Assembly (NCBI RefSeq): GCF_029873635.1
Contig: NC_080428.1
Coordinates: 61,181,957 to 61,245,956, forward strand
From: Malania oleifera
Lineage: Eukaryota > Streptophyta > Magnoliopsida > Santalales > Ximeniaceae
Length of the DNA: 64,000 nt
Direction of reading: 5' to 3'
The position numbers were made by a program, and so were the translations under genes. Shown here one piece after another: positions 25,233-38,019 of this stretch; position 1 is the stretch's first letter; every line of letters starts with the position of its first letter. The notes beneath the pieces are model-generated. The model did not search any database. It saw only the letters and a list, made by a program, of their open reading frames with translations, and was not told the DNA's origin.

Positions 25233-27156
25233 TGTGGCACCCCAACCCGTCACGTGGGCCCGGAGTGCTAAATAAACCATATAAACTCTCTAATGCCATA
25301 AATACAGCAACCCACCCTAATTAAGGAATCCCGGGTGCACCTGTCATTACTGGAAATAAAACCATACAGCGAAAGGAAATAGCTCAAACATATTATCAGA
25401 ATTCTAAGTGTTCCTAAATACATACATACAACTACTTGTCTATATACAACCCAACAAAATAACAAAATGTAACAACTGGTGGCTTACCAGCTCCGTCTAT
25501 CACCCACAAAAGTCTAATACCTACCCTGTAGTAAGCTAGGCACGGTTCCTTGAAGGACCTGAAAAAAATGATTTATATAATGGGGTGAGACACTTCTCAG
25601 TAGGATGAATTATATTATTATCAGCGTGTGGCTAGCATGAGTTCCCATGTGAATATAAAACTTCCATTATTTAACTGTATATGAAATGACATTTAAACTG
25701 TACTGATTTGTAATACTGAAAATACATAAGTTCTAAATAATAAACTGTTGGCTCAATATAGCCCATTTTATAGTAAATTTGCCCATATATGCCTAGAAGA
25801 TACAACCTGGAGTGCTGAATTAGCATCGTCATGCTTTCACATATTCATACAACATGCTTCCCCCTATGACGGGTTGTGCAGCCTGAAGGTTAGGCTCAGC
25901 ATATGGTCAGCCGATCATAGCTGAGTCAGAAAAAGGTAGTAAGTACGATTGTGCCAAACCTTAACTTGGAACTACATCGAGAAGGGTCACCTGAAACTGC
26001 ATCGGATGGGGTTCCCAGAACTGCCATGGGGTAGTACTGTGCCCAGGTCTCCAATTGACTATCCCGCATCACACTTCCATTCCCATGTGATTGCACTCAC
26101 TACCAACAAATAGCTACGGTACCGTGCTTATAATATAACATCTCATATCAACGGGGTTCTTAAATCATATATGACAATTTACGCAATAAAAACTGTATAA
26201 AACATAAGTTTTTCATAATTTTGTCATTTTTCGTCTTGGTATAAAATCAGCATATCAAATCTCGACATCTAGTTGTCATATCAAATCTTGGCTTATAGTC
26301 CTCATGTCATATCTCAGCTTATAGCCGTCATATCACATACTATGTAATATCAATTAAAACATTTTGTTCATATATGTCATTTAAAAACTGTTCTCATGCC
26401 ACACAATTTTTATTTGATAAACCATAAATAAAATAAACTGACTGGGAAATATACAAGTTGCTGAAAACAGAGGTATGAGCATCTCCAGGGTTTTATTTAA
26501 CTCAAACTACATATTCTATTGAAAATAGGAGATGTTCAAATCATTCACGTTAGTTTTCTACAAAAACATATAATAGTTAAAACAACTATTTCCATATACC
26601 CCGATTCGTTCAGAAAATCATATATACTGTTTCTATAAACATAAATTGCAATTTAATCGGTTCATATTTCAAAAATAACTGACATAACATAATCCCTTTA
26701 CTTGTTCATGAGGAAAATACCTAAAACTTTCGAAACCACGAAAACTCTAACCGCACGAATTTACCGAATATCGACAGCTTATGTGTCCCGAGAAGGGAGA
26801 GAGAGTCGAAGAGCACTTGCGGAGATGATCCGGGAGGCTTAGGAGAGAGAGAGAGAGAGCGAGAGAGACAGAGAGAGGATATAAGAGTTATTAAAAAAAT
26901 AAAACATAACTTAGCCCTTAAGTAAACAGGCCCGTAGGAAAACCGTTGACGATTTTTTTGGGCTTGACAAAACCGTCGATGGTTTGACCCTTAAACAACT
27001 CTCGGTAGTTTACCTATAGGAAAATCGTCGACAATTTTTCTGATCCTCACAAAATTGTCAACAATTTGGTCCTGGCCAAACCCTTTTTCCTCTTTTTCCT
27101 TTTCCTTTCTCTTTTATTTTATTTATTTGTTTATTTTCTTGGTTTAGGTTACTACA
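25233..27156 (-). repeat. Chromovirus 2 3' LTR (1.92 kb)
   Basis: TGTGGCACCCC ... GGTTACTACA. Colinear with the split LTR at 33795-38019, sharing the CACGTGGG-type start and TGAGACACTTCTCAGTAGG (25586-25604). They also share a GGCTTATAGCC hairpin minisatellite (26,238-26,335), GA runs near 26.84 kb and degenerate AACCGTCGACGGTTT-type palindromes (26.94-27.07 kb). The adjacent TTCTCCCTTCCTTA (27157-27170) is the complement of the polypurine tract. Confidence 0.9.
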
Positions 27157-27533
27157 TTCTCCCTTCCTTACAAAAATTTTGTCCTCAAAATTTGCTAACT
27201 GATTTCCATCACATGCATTGAATGATTATTGATCCGCTGATCTAACTCTAGGAAGAGTTGGCGGCCACCCACGTAGCAACTCCATCCCAAGTTTATTAAT
27301 TATACTCACTTATGGCAGGAGAATACCATGGTTATACATAATGTCTTTGGAGATTACAATGCCATACAAATTCTCCTAAAGACCATCCATATACTAAAAC
27401 CAGAAATGACAATTAACCAAGAAAACTTACTATAAACACCCTAAATATACAAAACCGACCATTTACCGACTATAATACCTACCTAATTAGCGCTGAGCCT
27501 CTTTGAACAGCTGTAGATACTTCTGACGTATTT

Positions 27534-29920
27534 CTATCTCCAATTCCCATGAAACTTCCTCCACTGTGTGAAGGTACGCCAGGGTACCTTTACAAGCGAA
27601 ATTTTCTTAGTACGTATCTTTTTCTCCTTACGATCTTGGATTTGTACTGGTATCTCCTCATATGCCAAAGTGTCCCTGAGCTCCAAAGACTCATAACTAA
27701 TAACATGCAAAGGATCCGGAACGTACTTCCTTAGCATGGACACGTGGAACACGTTGTGAATCCTAAACAGTGTCGAGGGTAATGTTATTCTATATGACAT
27801 AGGACCAACTCTCTCCAGAATTTCGAATGGCCTGATGTATCCAAGGCTTAGCTTTCCCTTTTTTCCCAAATCTCGTTACCCCTTTCATCGGAGCAATCCT
27901 AAAACATATTGCATCACCTATCTCGAACTCCTACTCTCACCAGCATATATTTGCATAGCTTTTTTGCCGACTTTGTGTTGTCTTAATTCTTTCCCTGATA
28001 AGTTGGACCTTCCCAGAGCTTTGCTGAACAAGCTTTGACCCCAAAATCTACCGCTCACCAACCTCATCCCAGTATAACGGAGATCGGCACTTTTGACCAT
28101 ACAGTGCCTCATACGGTACTATCCCAATACTGGCCTGAGAATTGTTATTGTATGTGAACTCAACTAACGGTAGATATTTAATCCAACTACTCCCGAAATC
28201 TAGTACACACGCCCATAGCATATCCTCTAGGATCTAAATGGTCATCTCAAACTATCCATCGGTCTGTGGATGAAAAGTAGTATTGAAAGTGAGTTGAGGT
28301 CCCAATGCTTCCTATAGACTTTTATAAAATCGAGAAGTAAATCGAGGGCCCCTATATGAAATGATGGACACAGGCACCACGTGTAATCTAACTATCTCCT
28401 ACACATAGAGTTCTGCCAGCCTATTCATGGAATAACTAACTTTAACTAGAATGAAATGAGCAGTCTTCGTCAGTCTGTCAACAACTATCTAGATAGCATT
28501 CTATCCATGAAGTGTCGATGGCAATCCCATGACAAAGTCCATGGAAATTTGCTACCACTTCCAGTTAAGAATGAAAAGTGGTTGCAACGGTCCTGCTGGC
28601 CTCTAGTGCTCGGCTTTCACCTTCTGACACATCAGACACTGCTAAACAAAACGGGTGATCTCTTTTTATGTTAGACACCATAAAGATTCCCGCAGATCCT
28701 TGTACATCTTTGTGCTCCCTAGGTACACTATATATAGAGAGCGATGTGCCTCTTCCATAATGATCCTTTTAATCTTAGTGTCATTCGGAACGCATATCTT
28801 GGTGTGAAATCTCAATACCCCATCATCTAAGACATTGAAACATGCCTTCAACCCATCTTGTACTCCATTAACAATCTCTACCAGCTCTACATCTTTTGTC
28901 TGAGCTATCCTAATCCTTTCCCTTAAGGTCGGTTGCACTACCAAGCTAGCAATGAACGGCTCGTGATTTCCTTCCACTAACTCCACACCCAACCTTTCTA
29001 GGTCCATCCTTATTCGATGCTGAACTACAACTGCTGAGACTGAAGCACCCACTGACTTTCGACTCAAAGCATCAATTATCAGATTAGCCTTTTCTGGGTG
29101 GTAACTAATGGTACAGTCATAGTCCTTTATCAACTCAAGTCATCTCCGCTACCTCATGTTCAACTCCTTCTAAGTGAAAAAGTACTTAAGACTATTGTGA
29201 CCAGTAAAGATCTCACACCTTTTACCATACAGGTAGTGCCTCTAGATCTTTAATGCATAGACTACTGCTGCCAATTCCATGTCATGTGTCGGATAGTTCT
29301 TCTCGTACTCCTTGAGTTGACGAGAAGCGTACGCGATAACCTTTCCCTGCTACATTAAGACACACCTGAGTCCCTTCTTAGATGTGTCACTGTAGATCAC
29401 AAATCCACCCTCTCCTCATGGAATGGTCAACACTGAGGCAATAACTAGTCGCTACTTCAATTCTTGAAAACTCTGCTAGCATTAACCGGTCCACTTGAAT
29501 TTTGTGTTCTTCCTTGTAAGTTGTGTCAGCAGACTTGAGAGTCTATAAAATCCCGCTATGAACTGGCGGTAATATCCTGCCAAACCCAAGAAACTACTAA
29601 CCTTATGCGCGTTTTTCGGTCTCGCCCAATCCACTACTGCCTCTATTTTTCTTGAGTCCACTGAAACACCTTCCCTAGACACTACATGTCCTAGAAATGC
29701 CACTTTCTCTAACTAGAATGCACATTTCTTGAACTTTGCAAACAAATTTTTCCCTTTAAGTACCTGAAGTACCAACCTCAAATGAGTTGCATGCTCCTCA
29801 GGACTCCTCGAATAAACTAGAATGTGATCGATGAATACCACCACGAATTGATCTAAGTACTCGTGGAACACCCTGTTCATCAGGTCCATGAATGCCGCAG
29901 GAGCATTGGTCAATTCGAAA
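27534..29920 (-). pseudogene. Chromovirus 2 pol (RT to chromodomain)
   Basis: Minus strand. RT near 29.83 kb reads [12 protein letters not shown]: the second catalytic Asp of FIDD is His. 29703-29482 is the RT thumb and connection (GHVVSREGVSVDSRKIEAVV). RNase H is fragmentary. 29133-28666 is the RNase H end and integrase finger (YHPEKANLIIDALSRKSVG). The integrase core at 28.6-28.0 kb has many stops. 27869-27534 is the C-terminus with the chromodomain-like tail (AYEEIPVQIQDRKEKKIR). Dead through stops, frameshifts and the lost catalytic residue. Confidence 0.9.
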
Positions 29921-30535
29921 GGTGTGTTCGTAGCCCAAGGAAAATTTGAATGTGAAGTTCGGGTTGTTGAGTTGATGGGAAAAGTTAGAATGGACATTCG
30001 GTCGCCCGAGGACGCTACGGTCATTTTTGGTTTGGTCACCCAAAACCAAGTCAACTTTCTGAATGGTCAAAGGTTTGGTCGCTTGAGGTGTTTTGAACAC
30101 CGGGGATTCGGTCGCTCGAAGCCTTACTAATTTTTCCCTTTAAGTCCTGATTTAATTCAATTTATTCCTTTGATAGTATATGTGATATTGGGGACTATCC
30201 TAAGTGTAAGTGCAAGGACCTAGGGTCTCTCTAAGGTCTAGCCTTTTCAATTAAGCCTAAAAACTTGGAGTTGGTCGACCGAAGTCTATCTATGGTCATT
30301 TGAACTTTATAGTTCCTACATGCATAATATGCAAATCATTACAGACCATTCTTACTTTGCTATTACAGACCCAAATTTAATACAATATAAATTACAATAA
30401 AATGAATCTTCTGGGTCTTCATTTCACTTCAAGTCTTCACATGCCACCATATGATCTTGCTAATATAGACCTGCACACAAACTTGATAGACATTAAATAC
30501 CTGAGTGTTTGTTAAAATAGGGTATGACCAATTAG
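29921..30535. repeat. G-tract LTR fragment replacing protease/RT start
   Basis: The RT homology stops at about 29,920 and unrelated sequence follows. It has TTCGGTCGCCCGAGGAC- and GGTCGACCGAAG-like motifs and ends like the LTR-B at 12.3-12.7 kb (CTTTAAGTCCTGATTT, ATTACAGACC). Gag homology resumes at about 30,580. The N-terminal RT and protease region of chromovirus 2 is absent, so a deletion accompanied or preceded this. Confidence 0.6.
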
Positions 30536-30837
30536 GTCAACATGGGGTACCCAGAAATGCTCCACCACCCACCTCTCCTCGCTAGCCTCCGCCGTTACCT
30601 ACCTCCTCCAAGGACCCTACCTCGCACTCATATGAGAACTAGAAGACATCGGCCTCTTCTTCAGGTTCTGAACCTCCACATCTCCCTGTAGATTTGTCTC
30701 TGCCACAGTGGCCTTATCCACCAGTGTAGTGAAAAGTTGCACCTGTAACACAACCACCTACTTTAAAATCTCCTCCCTCAGACCCCTCTCGAAGCAAAAT
30801 GTGACAACTCCACAAATCGGGCAGCATACTGCTGAAC

Positions 30838-32883
30838 TATAACGACCCTCAATTTCTTAATATAAAATGTAATATAATAAATGAAAAAGTCTACCCAAAC
30901 TCGTGGGTAATGGGGACACCCGTCAATTACTGTGGAAACCTAAGCAGCAGCAAGCATAAAATCTAAATCATCAATCCATAAAGTACAACACCAGAGTTTA
31001 CTACAACATCATGTAACTATATTTATATACATCCTCATAAAACATCAAAATAACTCTAGGATCAAACACAAAATAATTTTGACCCTAATACAAAATCTTA
31101 CCCTCCTAACTGGGTAATATCCCTAACTCAACGGTGGCCACGACCTGCTGGTCACTCAAGGTCTCCTGAAAAATATATTAAGTTCGGGGGTGAGACACAT
31201 CTCAGTAAGGGAAAATAAACTAAATACAGCTATGTGGCACATGAACATTTAAGGCAATTATGCATATACAATACATTTCATATTTTCGTAAACGTTTATC
31301 ATATCATACTGAATAATCACATGCTTTCATACTTTCTAATAAGTCATATCGTACGTAAAACATCTATTATAACTGATAATACTAAAAACATACCCAAGAT
31401 GAATAGCTAGCTAATGTCATGTATTACCCCCCATGACAGGTTGTGCAGCCTGAAGGCAGGACCCGACAATGGCTGGCCGACCACTGCCGAATCAAATATG
31501 TCTGTAAGTACGATGGGCCCGCCACACCCTGATCCGGACTGCCAGGTCGACGTCTACAACTCTACACTGAAAGCCACACCGACTATCCATCTCCCACCCC
31601 CTTGTGGGGTGGTTAGCACTAATCTGAACATATATATCTGATCTATTTAGTTACGGTATCGAGCTCTTGAACTGAACTAAACTAACATCCGGGTTCTGAT
31701 AACATATAATACATAATCATATAGCATCTTCCATAATTGCATAAATATGGCCGTGCGCCAAATATTTCATATATCACGGCCTTGCGCCGAACATTTCATA
31801 AATTACGGCCTTACGCTGAACATTTCATAAATTACGGCCTTACGCCAAACATATTATAAATTATGGCCTTGCGCCGAACATATCATAAATTACATAAGTC
31901 ATTCTGAAAATAATCATTTAATCATATATTTGTCAGAATCATAATGTACTGCATACTTTTTATAATTTCTCAAATCATACTGCATTCATAACATCATCAT
32001 ATCATAATATTTTTCCACGTAAAATAATATTCATGCCACACATTTGCTGTATAAAACCATACATTGTTTTTTAAAATCATACGTTCTAGCACCTTATACA
32101 TATATATACACATTTCAACATATAGAAGAATTTTCTCAAACGTACATTTTCCTTCGTAGTCTATAGCTATAATACATGCTTTCTCGAAAGTAACTTTACT
32201 CATAAATAATAATAATTGTATGAAAATGACTGCTTTAGTTTATTCCCTTACCTGACTACTGAGAAAGCTCCTAAAATATTTAAGCCTAACCCTCGTAGGA
32301 TTTCCTGATCAATACCCTGAAACTGAAAACTCCCAATATTAAACTTAGTATTTCTACGTGTATATCACTTCCTATAACTGTCATAAGATCAAATTTGGCT
32401 TAAAAAGTCTTATCTCAACTCAGAGATGATTTCCAACTTACTTTCACCAACGATCCGCTCCGGTAAATTTGGAGAGAACTTCCCCAGGAGCATCGTGGTG
32501 ACTTCAGAATGTCGAACCGACATAAATCCGACCCAAAATTGAAGAGAGAGAGAAAGAGAACTGAAGAGGAGAGAGAGAGAAAAGTTTGCTTAGTTGTGAA
32601 GTAAAGAAAATTCAGATTTTTCATATTTATAGAACTGGATTCGTCGACGAGCCATGTCGTTCGTCGACGAATCCTTCAATAATTTCGTTGACGAAATTCA
32701 ATCCTCTTCGACGAAATTCAATCGGCTCAAAAATCTCTCGGTATCTCTTCGTCGACAAAATTTAGTCTTCGTCGACGAATTTTCTTAAGCCCTCGTCGAC
32801 GAAGTCGACTTCCTCCTTCTGTTACTGTTTCCATTTCCTTTCCTCTTTATTACTTAAATCCCATTATTATTCGGGTTGTCACA
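30838..32883 (-). mobile_element. Solo LTR with TG...TA ends (in chromovirus 2 gag)
   Basis: Flanked by the perfect duplication TGAAC at 30833-30837 and 32884-32888. On the plus strand it starts TATAACGACC and ends GGTTGTCACA; on its own strand that is TG...TA, a non-canonical terminus. It contains TGAGACACATCTCAGTAAG (31191-31209), a CGGCCTTGCGCCG minisatellite, a GA-rich stretch (32.54 kb), and TTCGTCGACGAA palindromes at 32,640-32,805. Confidence 0.92.
31740..31892. repeat. Minisatellite, about five CGGCCTTGCGCCG units
   Basis: Units of about 29-31 bases built on CGGCCTTGCGCCG (a 4-bp stem with 5-base loop) plus AACATTTCATAAATTA. Some copies have lost pairing (CGGCCTTACGCTG). It lies within the solo LTR. 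Confidence 0.85.
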
Positions 32884-34954
32884 TGAACAATCAGCTATCC
32901 CTGAATCAGGTTTAGGAACTTCTACGCCTTTGCTTTCCTAACAGTGGCTGGAAAATACCGATCAAAGAAAACCTCTTTGAAGCGGCTCCACATCATCACC
33001 ATCGGTACCAGTCTCTACTCCTCTAGCAACTTTACCACTTCCCACCATCTCTCGGCCTCTTTAGTCTTCTTGAACGTAGCATAGAGCACCTTTTGCTCAC
33101 CAGTGCATCATTGTACAACCAAGATCTTTTTGATTTCCTAAATCCAATTCTCCGCAAGAATTGAGTTAATACTTCCCGTGAAGGTAGGAGGCTTCAGGCG
33201 AGTGAACTACTTGATAGAACCTCCCAACTTAGTAGTGGGATGATCCTGCCCCCGAGAACTCCACATAACGTCAGCCATAAATTACTGGGGGAAATCCCGA
33301 AACGCCATTGTAGAATCGCTGCCACCCTCATGTGCAGCCCCCTCACTACTACTCCCTCTGGCGATAGCGTTATTGTCCCTGGGATCCATCTTGAAGATAG
33401 AACCAAAACGAATTCAGAATTCTAATATCCTAACATGTCTGGTGCAATTATAACACTAAAATGCTCACTTTAAATAAATTCCAAATACCGGCCTAAATCT
33501 TCTCCCCTAATTTATGACATACTCTGCCAATTTCATATTCCCGTTCTAGTTTCAAGTTCAGCCCCTCCGCTTGGAAACAAAACAGTTGATGGATTGTCGT
33601 AGTTTTTTGAACTCGTCCACTGATTCAGAAAAACACAAAAGTCTATCAAAGGATCTATTCCTCTAGGCTTACGAAGAAAAAACTCAAATTTCCTATTCTA
33701 CCCATTCCTATCCTCGTCCTACTTGAACCTATGCTCTGGTAAGGTCATCTGACATAATCTGCAGAATCTAGCAATCTAGACTCTAATACCACCCGTAGCA
33801 CCCCGACCCACTACGTGGGTCCAGAGTGCTAGATAAAACATATAAACTCTCTGAAACCATAAATATTACAACTCGCCTTAATTAGGGAATCCCGAGTGCA
33901 CCTGTCATTATTGGAAATAAAACCATATAGCGGAAGGAAATACCTCAAACATATTACCTATGACGACCTACTTAATTTTCATCATTTTTTTTTTCTGATA
34001 TCATAAAATTAATATCACAAAACTCAGTAGATCATAGTCTACCTGGACCCATGGGTACTAGGGATATATCTGAACATATAACGGAAGCCTAAGCAGCAGG
34101 AAACATGTAATCTTAATATCATAAATACAGAATCATCCATCACAATACCAGAGTTACTACAACCACTGTATTTATACACACACAATACACATCCCAAAAG
34201 ATATCTTAGGGTCATCCCACAAAATACATCCGACCCTATCAAAACACTTACCCTTCTAGAAGGGCAGATCGATAGTACTAGATGAGTAGGGCTTTACCCA
34301 CTCTCCTATCAGGGGCTTCTAAAATTTTTATAAAATTTTAGGGTAAGACACCTCTCAGTAAGGGAAATAAACTAATACTAGTGTGTGGCAACATAAGCAT
34401 TTTTGTGATATACATATAATCATAAACGTAACCAGTAAAACTGTATATACATCATTTCTGGGAAAATATGTATAATCAAACATGATAGAACAGGATGGTT
34501 TATAGAGCATAATTCATCTCATATAAATAATAATACAAAAACAATCTTGGTAGGTTAGCTGGCTGTTGTCATGTGTTACCCCCACATGACTGGGTTATAT
34601 GGCCCGAAGGCGGGACCTGACAATGGTTGGCCGATCACTGCCAAGTCAAAAGTACAGTCTGTAAGTCTGATGGGTCTACCAGACCTGGTCCGTACACCAG
34701 GGGCACTCACACATTTCTTAAAAATCACATCGACCATCCAATCTCACACCACTCCGTACAACGACGTTAACACAAATATCATGATCATGATGACCATGGA
34801 CACATAGCAACGGTATCGTGTAAGTGCTAGCCTAGACCAAGCCAATCAGGTTCTGATGTCATATAACATATACTAAAACTGTGATACATGGATATTTCAT
34901 ATCATTAATTATCAAATCAATCATATCATTTTTCATATATACGTATATCATGAA

Positions 34955-35240
34955 AATCATCGCCCTGTACGCTGGTATTTCACATTTTACCATAGCTTGG
35001 CCCGTATGCCGATAAATTATATTCATAGCACAGCCCGTATGCTGAAAAATCACATTCATAGCTCAGCCCGTACGCCGGCAAATCATATACATAGCTTAGC
35101 CCGTATGCTAGCAAATTACATCCATAGCACGACCCATACGCCGACAAAATATATCCATAGCTCAGCCTGTACGTTGGCAAATCATACACATAGCACAGCC
35201 CGTACGCCGGCAAAACATATAAAACTCTCTGCCTATATGC
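34955..35240. repeat. Minisatellite, about eight AGCCCGTACGCCGGC units
   Basis: Imperfect units of about 36-40 bases with core AGCCCGTACGCCGGCAAAT and spacer CATACATAGC. The core holds the small palindromes CGTACG and GCCGGC. Confidence 0.88.
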
Positions 35241-35784
35241 TGGTTTTCCATTATAAAAATCCATATCATTAACACATTCTCAGAAAACAGTTTTTCATTA
35301 TAATTTCTACTCATGCCACATGAACAGGTTTTTCTTATATTTAACATACCATCATTTTCAGCAGTATTTCCCAAATATAAATCATATATAAATATATTTA
35401 TTTCCCTAAAATAAGATGCTATAATAATAAACATATATTCATAAAATACTAGCTTAGTTTATCCCTTTACCTGATTCTTGAAAAGCCCCCAAATCAAACA
35501 CTCCTACACCTGCAGGGTTCCTTATTCAACACCTTGAAAACAACATTCCCCATAACTAAAGTTCAGTATTTCTATGCGTAGAACACTTTCTACAACTGTC
35601 AAATAGGCAAATACTGAGTAGAAATTCATACCCTAGATTTGGGATGTTTTCCAACTCAGCCCCACCGACGATCCGCTTTGGCATATTTGCAGAGAACTTT
35701 CTCAAGAGCGTCGTGGTGGCTTCAGATTGTCGAATTGGCAGAAATCCGGCCCAAAAATTTAGAGAGAAGGAGGAGAAACCGAAG

Positions 35785-35787
<3 letters not shown>

Positions 35788-35872
<85 letters not shown>
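35788..35872. repeat. (GA)42 microsatellite
   Basis: A pure GA run of about 85 bases in the solo LTR at 33,959-36,225, creating long Arg-Glu and Ser-Leu frames that are not genes. Confidence 0.97.
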
Positions 35873-35874
<2 letters not shown>

Positions 35875-37682
35875 TCTGTGTAGAAAATTTCGGCCAAAAA
35901 TGGATTTTAGGCCTATTTAAACTGTGGCCTTCATCGATGAGCCGCGTCATCTCTTTGACGAGGCCAAGAAGAAGACTCGTCGACGAACCTCAACCCTCGT
36001 CGACGAATTTCAGACTTCCAAAATCCTCTCTCGGTATCTTCTCGTCGATGAGACGAAACTTCGTCGACGAGATCCTGAAAGACCCTCATCGACGAAATCA
36101 CTGTGTTCGTCGACGAGGCCTGGAAAATTTCTTGGGATTATCCCATCCAAAATGCAACGTCGTTGACTGCCTCCTTCTATTCCTATTTCCATTTCCCTTT
36201 CTTTTTATTATTTAAAGTTGTTACATTACCAGAGTTATAACTGTTCCCAAATACATTACATATATACAACTACCTATCTATATAATACAATCCAACAAAA
36301 TAACAACATGTAACAGCTGGTGGCTCACCAACTTTTTCTATTACCCCCAAAAGTCTAATCCCTACCCTGTAGTAAGCTAGGCACTATTCCCTAGAGGACC
36401 TGAAAAAAATGATTTGTATAATGGAGTGAGACACTTCTCAGTAAAATGAATTATATTATTATCAGTGTGCGGCTAGCATGAGTTCCCGTGTGAATATAAA
36501 ACTTCCATTATTTAATTGTTTATGAAATGAAATTTAAATTGTACTGATCTGTAATACTGAAAATACATAAGTTCTGAATAATAAACTTTCGGTTCAATAT
36601 AGCCCATTTTATAGTAAATTTGCCCATATATGCCTAGAAGATACAACCTGGACTACTGAACTAGCGTCGTCACGCTTTCATATACTCATACGACATACTT
36701 CCCCTCGTGACAGGTTGTGCGGCTCGAAGACTAGACTCAACATATGGCCGACCGACCATAGTTGAGTCAGAAAAAGGTAGTAAGTACGATTGTGTCTACC
36801 CTTAACCTGGAACTGCATCATAAAGGGTCACCCAGAATTGCATCGGATGGGGTCCCCGGAACTGCCTCGGGGTAGTACTATACCCGGGTCTCCAATCAAC
36901 TATCCCGCATCACACTTCCATCCCCATGTGCTTGCACTCACTACAAACAAATAGCTACGATACCGTGCTCATAATATAACATCTCATATCCACAGGGTTC
37001 TTAAATCATATATGACAATTTATGCAATAAAAACTGTATAAAACATAAGTTGTTCATAATTCTGTCATTTTCCATCTCGGTATAAAACCGGCATATCAAA
37101 TATCAACATCTAGCCGTCATATCAAATCTCAGCTTATAGTCGTCGCGTCACATCTCGGCTTATAGCCGTCATATCACATACTATGTAATATTAGTTGAAA
37201 CATGCCGTTAATATATGCCATTTAAAAACTGTTCTCATGCCACATAATTTTTATTTGATATACCATAAATAAAATAAACTGACTGGGAAATATACAAGTT
37301 GCTAAAAACAAGGGTATGAGCATCTCCAGGGTTTTATTTAACTCAAACTACATATTTTATTGAAAATAGGAGATGTTCAAATCATTCATGTTAGTTTTCC
37401 CCAAAAACGTATAAAAGTCAAAACAACTATTTCCATATACCCAATTCATTCAGAAAATCATATATACTGTTTATGTAAACATAAATTGCAATTTAATCGA
37501 TCCATATTTAAAAAATAACTAACATACCATAATCCCCTTACTTGTTCCTGAAGAAAATACCTAAAACCTTTGAAACCATGAAAGCCCTAACCGCACAAAT
37601 CTACCGAATATCGATGGCCTATGTGCCGGGAGAAGGGAGAGAGAGTTGAAAAGCACTTGCAAAGATGATCCGGGAGGATTAG

Positions 37683-37737
<55 letters not shown>

Positions 37738-38019
37738 TTCCAAAACCCTAGGTTAGAGAGAGAGAGAGAGGATATGAGAGTTATGAAAAAAATAAAACAT
37801 AACTTAGCCCTTAAGTAAACAGGCCCGCAGGAAAACCGTCACAATTTTTCTGGGCTTGACAAAACCGTCGACAGTTTGGCCCTTAAACAGCTCTCGGTAG
37901 TTTACCTATTGGAAAACCGTTGACGGTTTGGTCCTGACCAAACCCTTTTTCTTCCTTTTTTCCTTTTTCTTTCTCTTTTCTTTTATTTATTTTTTATTTT
38001 CTTGGTTCGGATTACTACA

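Larger units (their letters stand above)
30580..33389 (-). pseudogene. Chromovirus 2 gag, split by a solo LTR
   Basis: Starts at 33389 (MDPRDN) on the minus strand and carries several in-frame stops in the first 300 bases (for example after FRDFPQ). Recognisable segments are KPPTFTGSINSILAENWI, then the WWEVVKLL-type region (33.05 kb). The gag is interrupted at 32,888 by the solo LTR 30838-32883 and resumes at 30,832 with the QQYAARF-like segment. The zinc-knuckle end is poorly preserved near 30.6 kb. Confidence 0.82.
33959..36225 (-). mobile_element. Second solo LTR with TG...TA ends
   Basis: Flanked by the perfect duplication TTACC at 33954-33958 and 36226-36230. Plus-strand ends are TATGACGACC and AAGTTGTTACA, so TG...TA on its own strand, as in the solo LTR at 30,838. 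It contains TAAGACACCTCTCAGTAAG (34344-34362), the AGCCCGTACGCCGGC minisatellite, a long GA run and TCGTCGACGA palindromes (35,930-36,120). It is the youngest layer here: inside an LTR, inside a chromovirus, inside copia. Confidence 0.92.
25233..38019 (-). mobile_element. Ty3/gypsy chromovirus 2, nested in copia gag
   Basis: Flanked by the perfect duplication TATCA at 25228-25232 and 38020-38024. 3' LTR 25233-27156, pol 27534-29920, gag 30580-33389, primer-binding region near 33.78 kb, 5' LTR 33795-38019. Two younger solo LTRs (30838-32883 and 33959-36225) lie in gag and in the 5' LTR. Part of protease/RT has been replaced by a G-tract LTR fragment (about 29,921-30,535). Removing the insertions gives an element of about 8 kb. 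Confidence 0.92.
33795..38019 (-). repeat. Chromovirus 2 5' LTR, split by a solo LTR
   Basis: Pieces 33795-33958 and 36226-38019 together give about 1.95 kb and align with the 3' LTR at 25,233. The first two bases are CG instead of TG. On its left, GGTGGTATTAGAGT (element strand, near 33,782-33,795) is the primer-binding site, a variant of TGGTATCAGAGC that pairs with initiator Met tRNA. Confidence 0.88.

Noticed and set aside
34955-35240. CRISPR-like appearance of regularly spaced repeats
   Set aside because: Units are imperfect, spacers are repeats themselves, there are no cas genes, and the DNA is plant LTR sequence. It is a minisatellite.
35556-35950. Arg-Glu and Ser-Leu repeat proteins on both strands
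   Set aside because: These are translations of a pure GA microsatellite; the same applies at 9.97, 37.7, 40.05, 42.57 and 55.12 kb.
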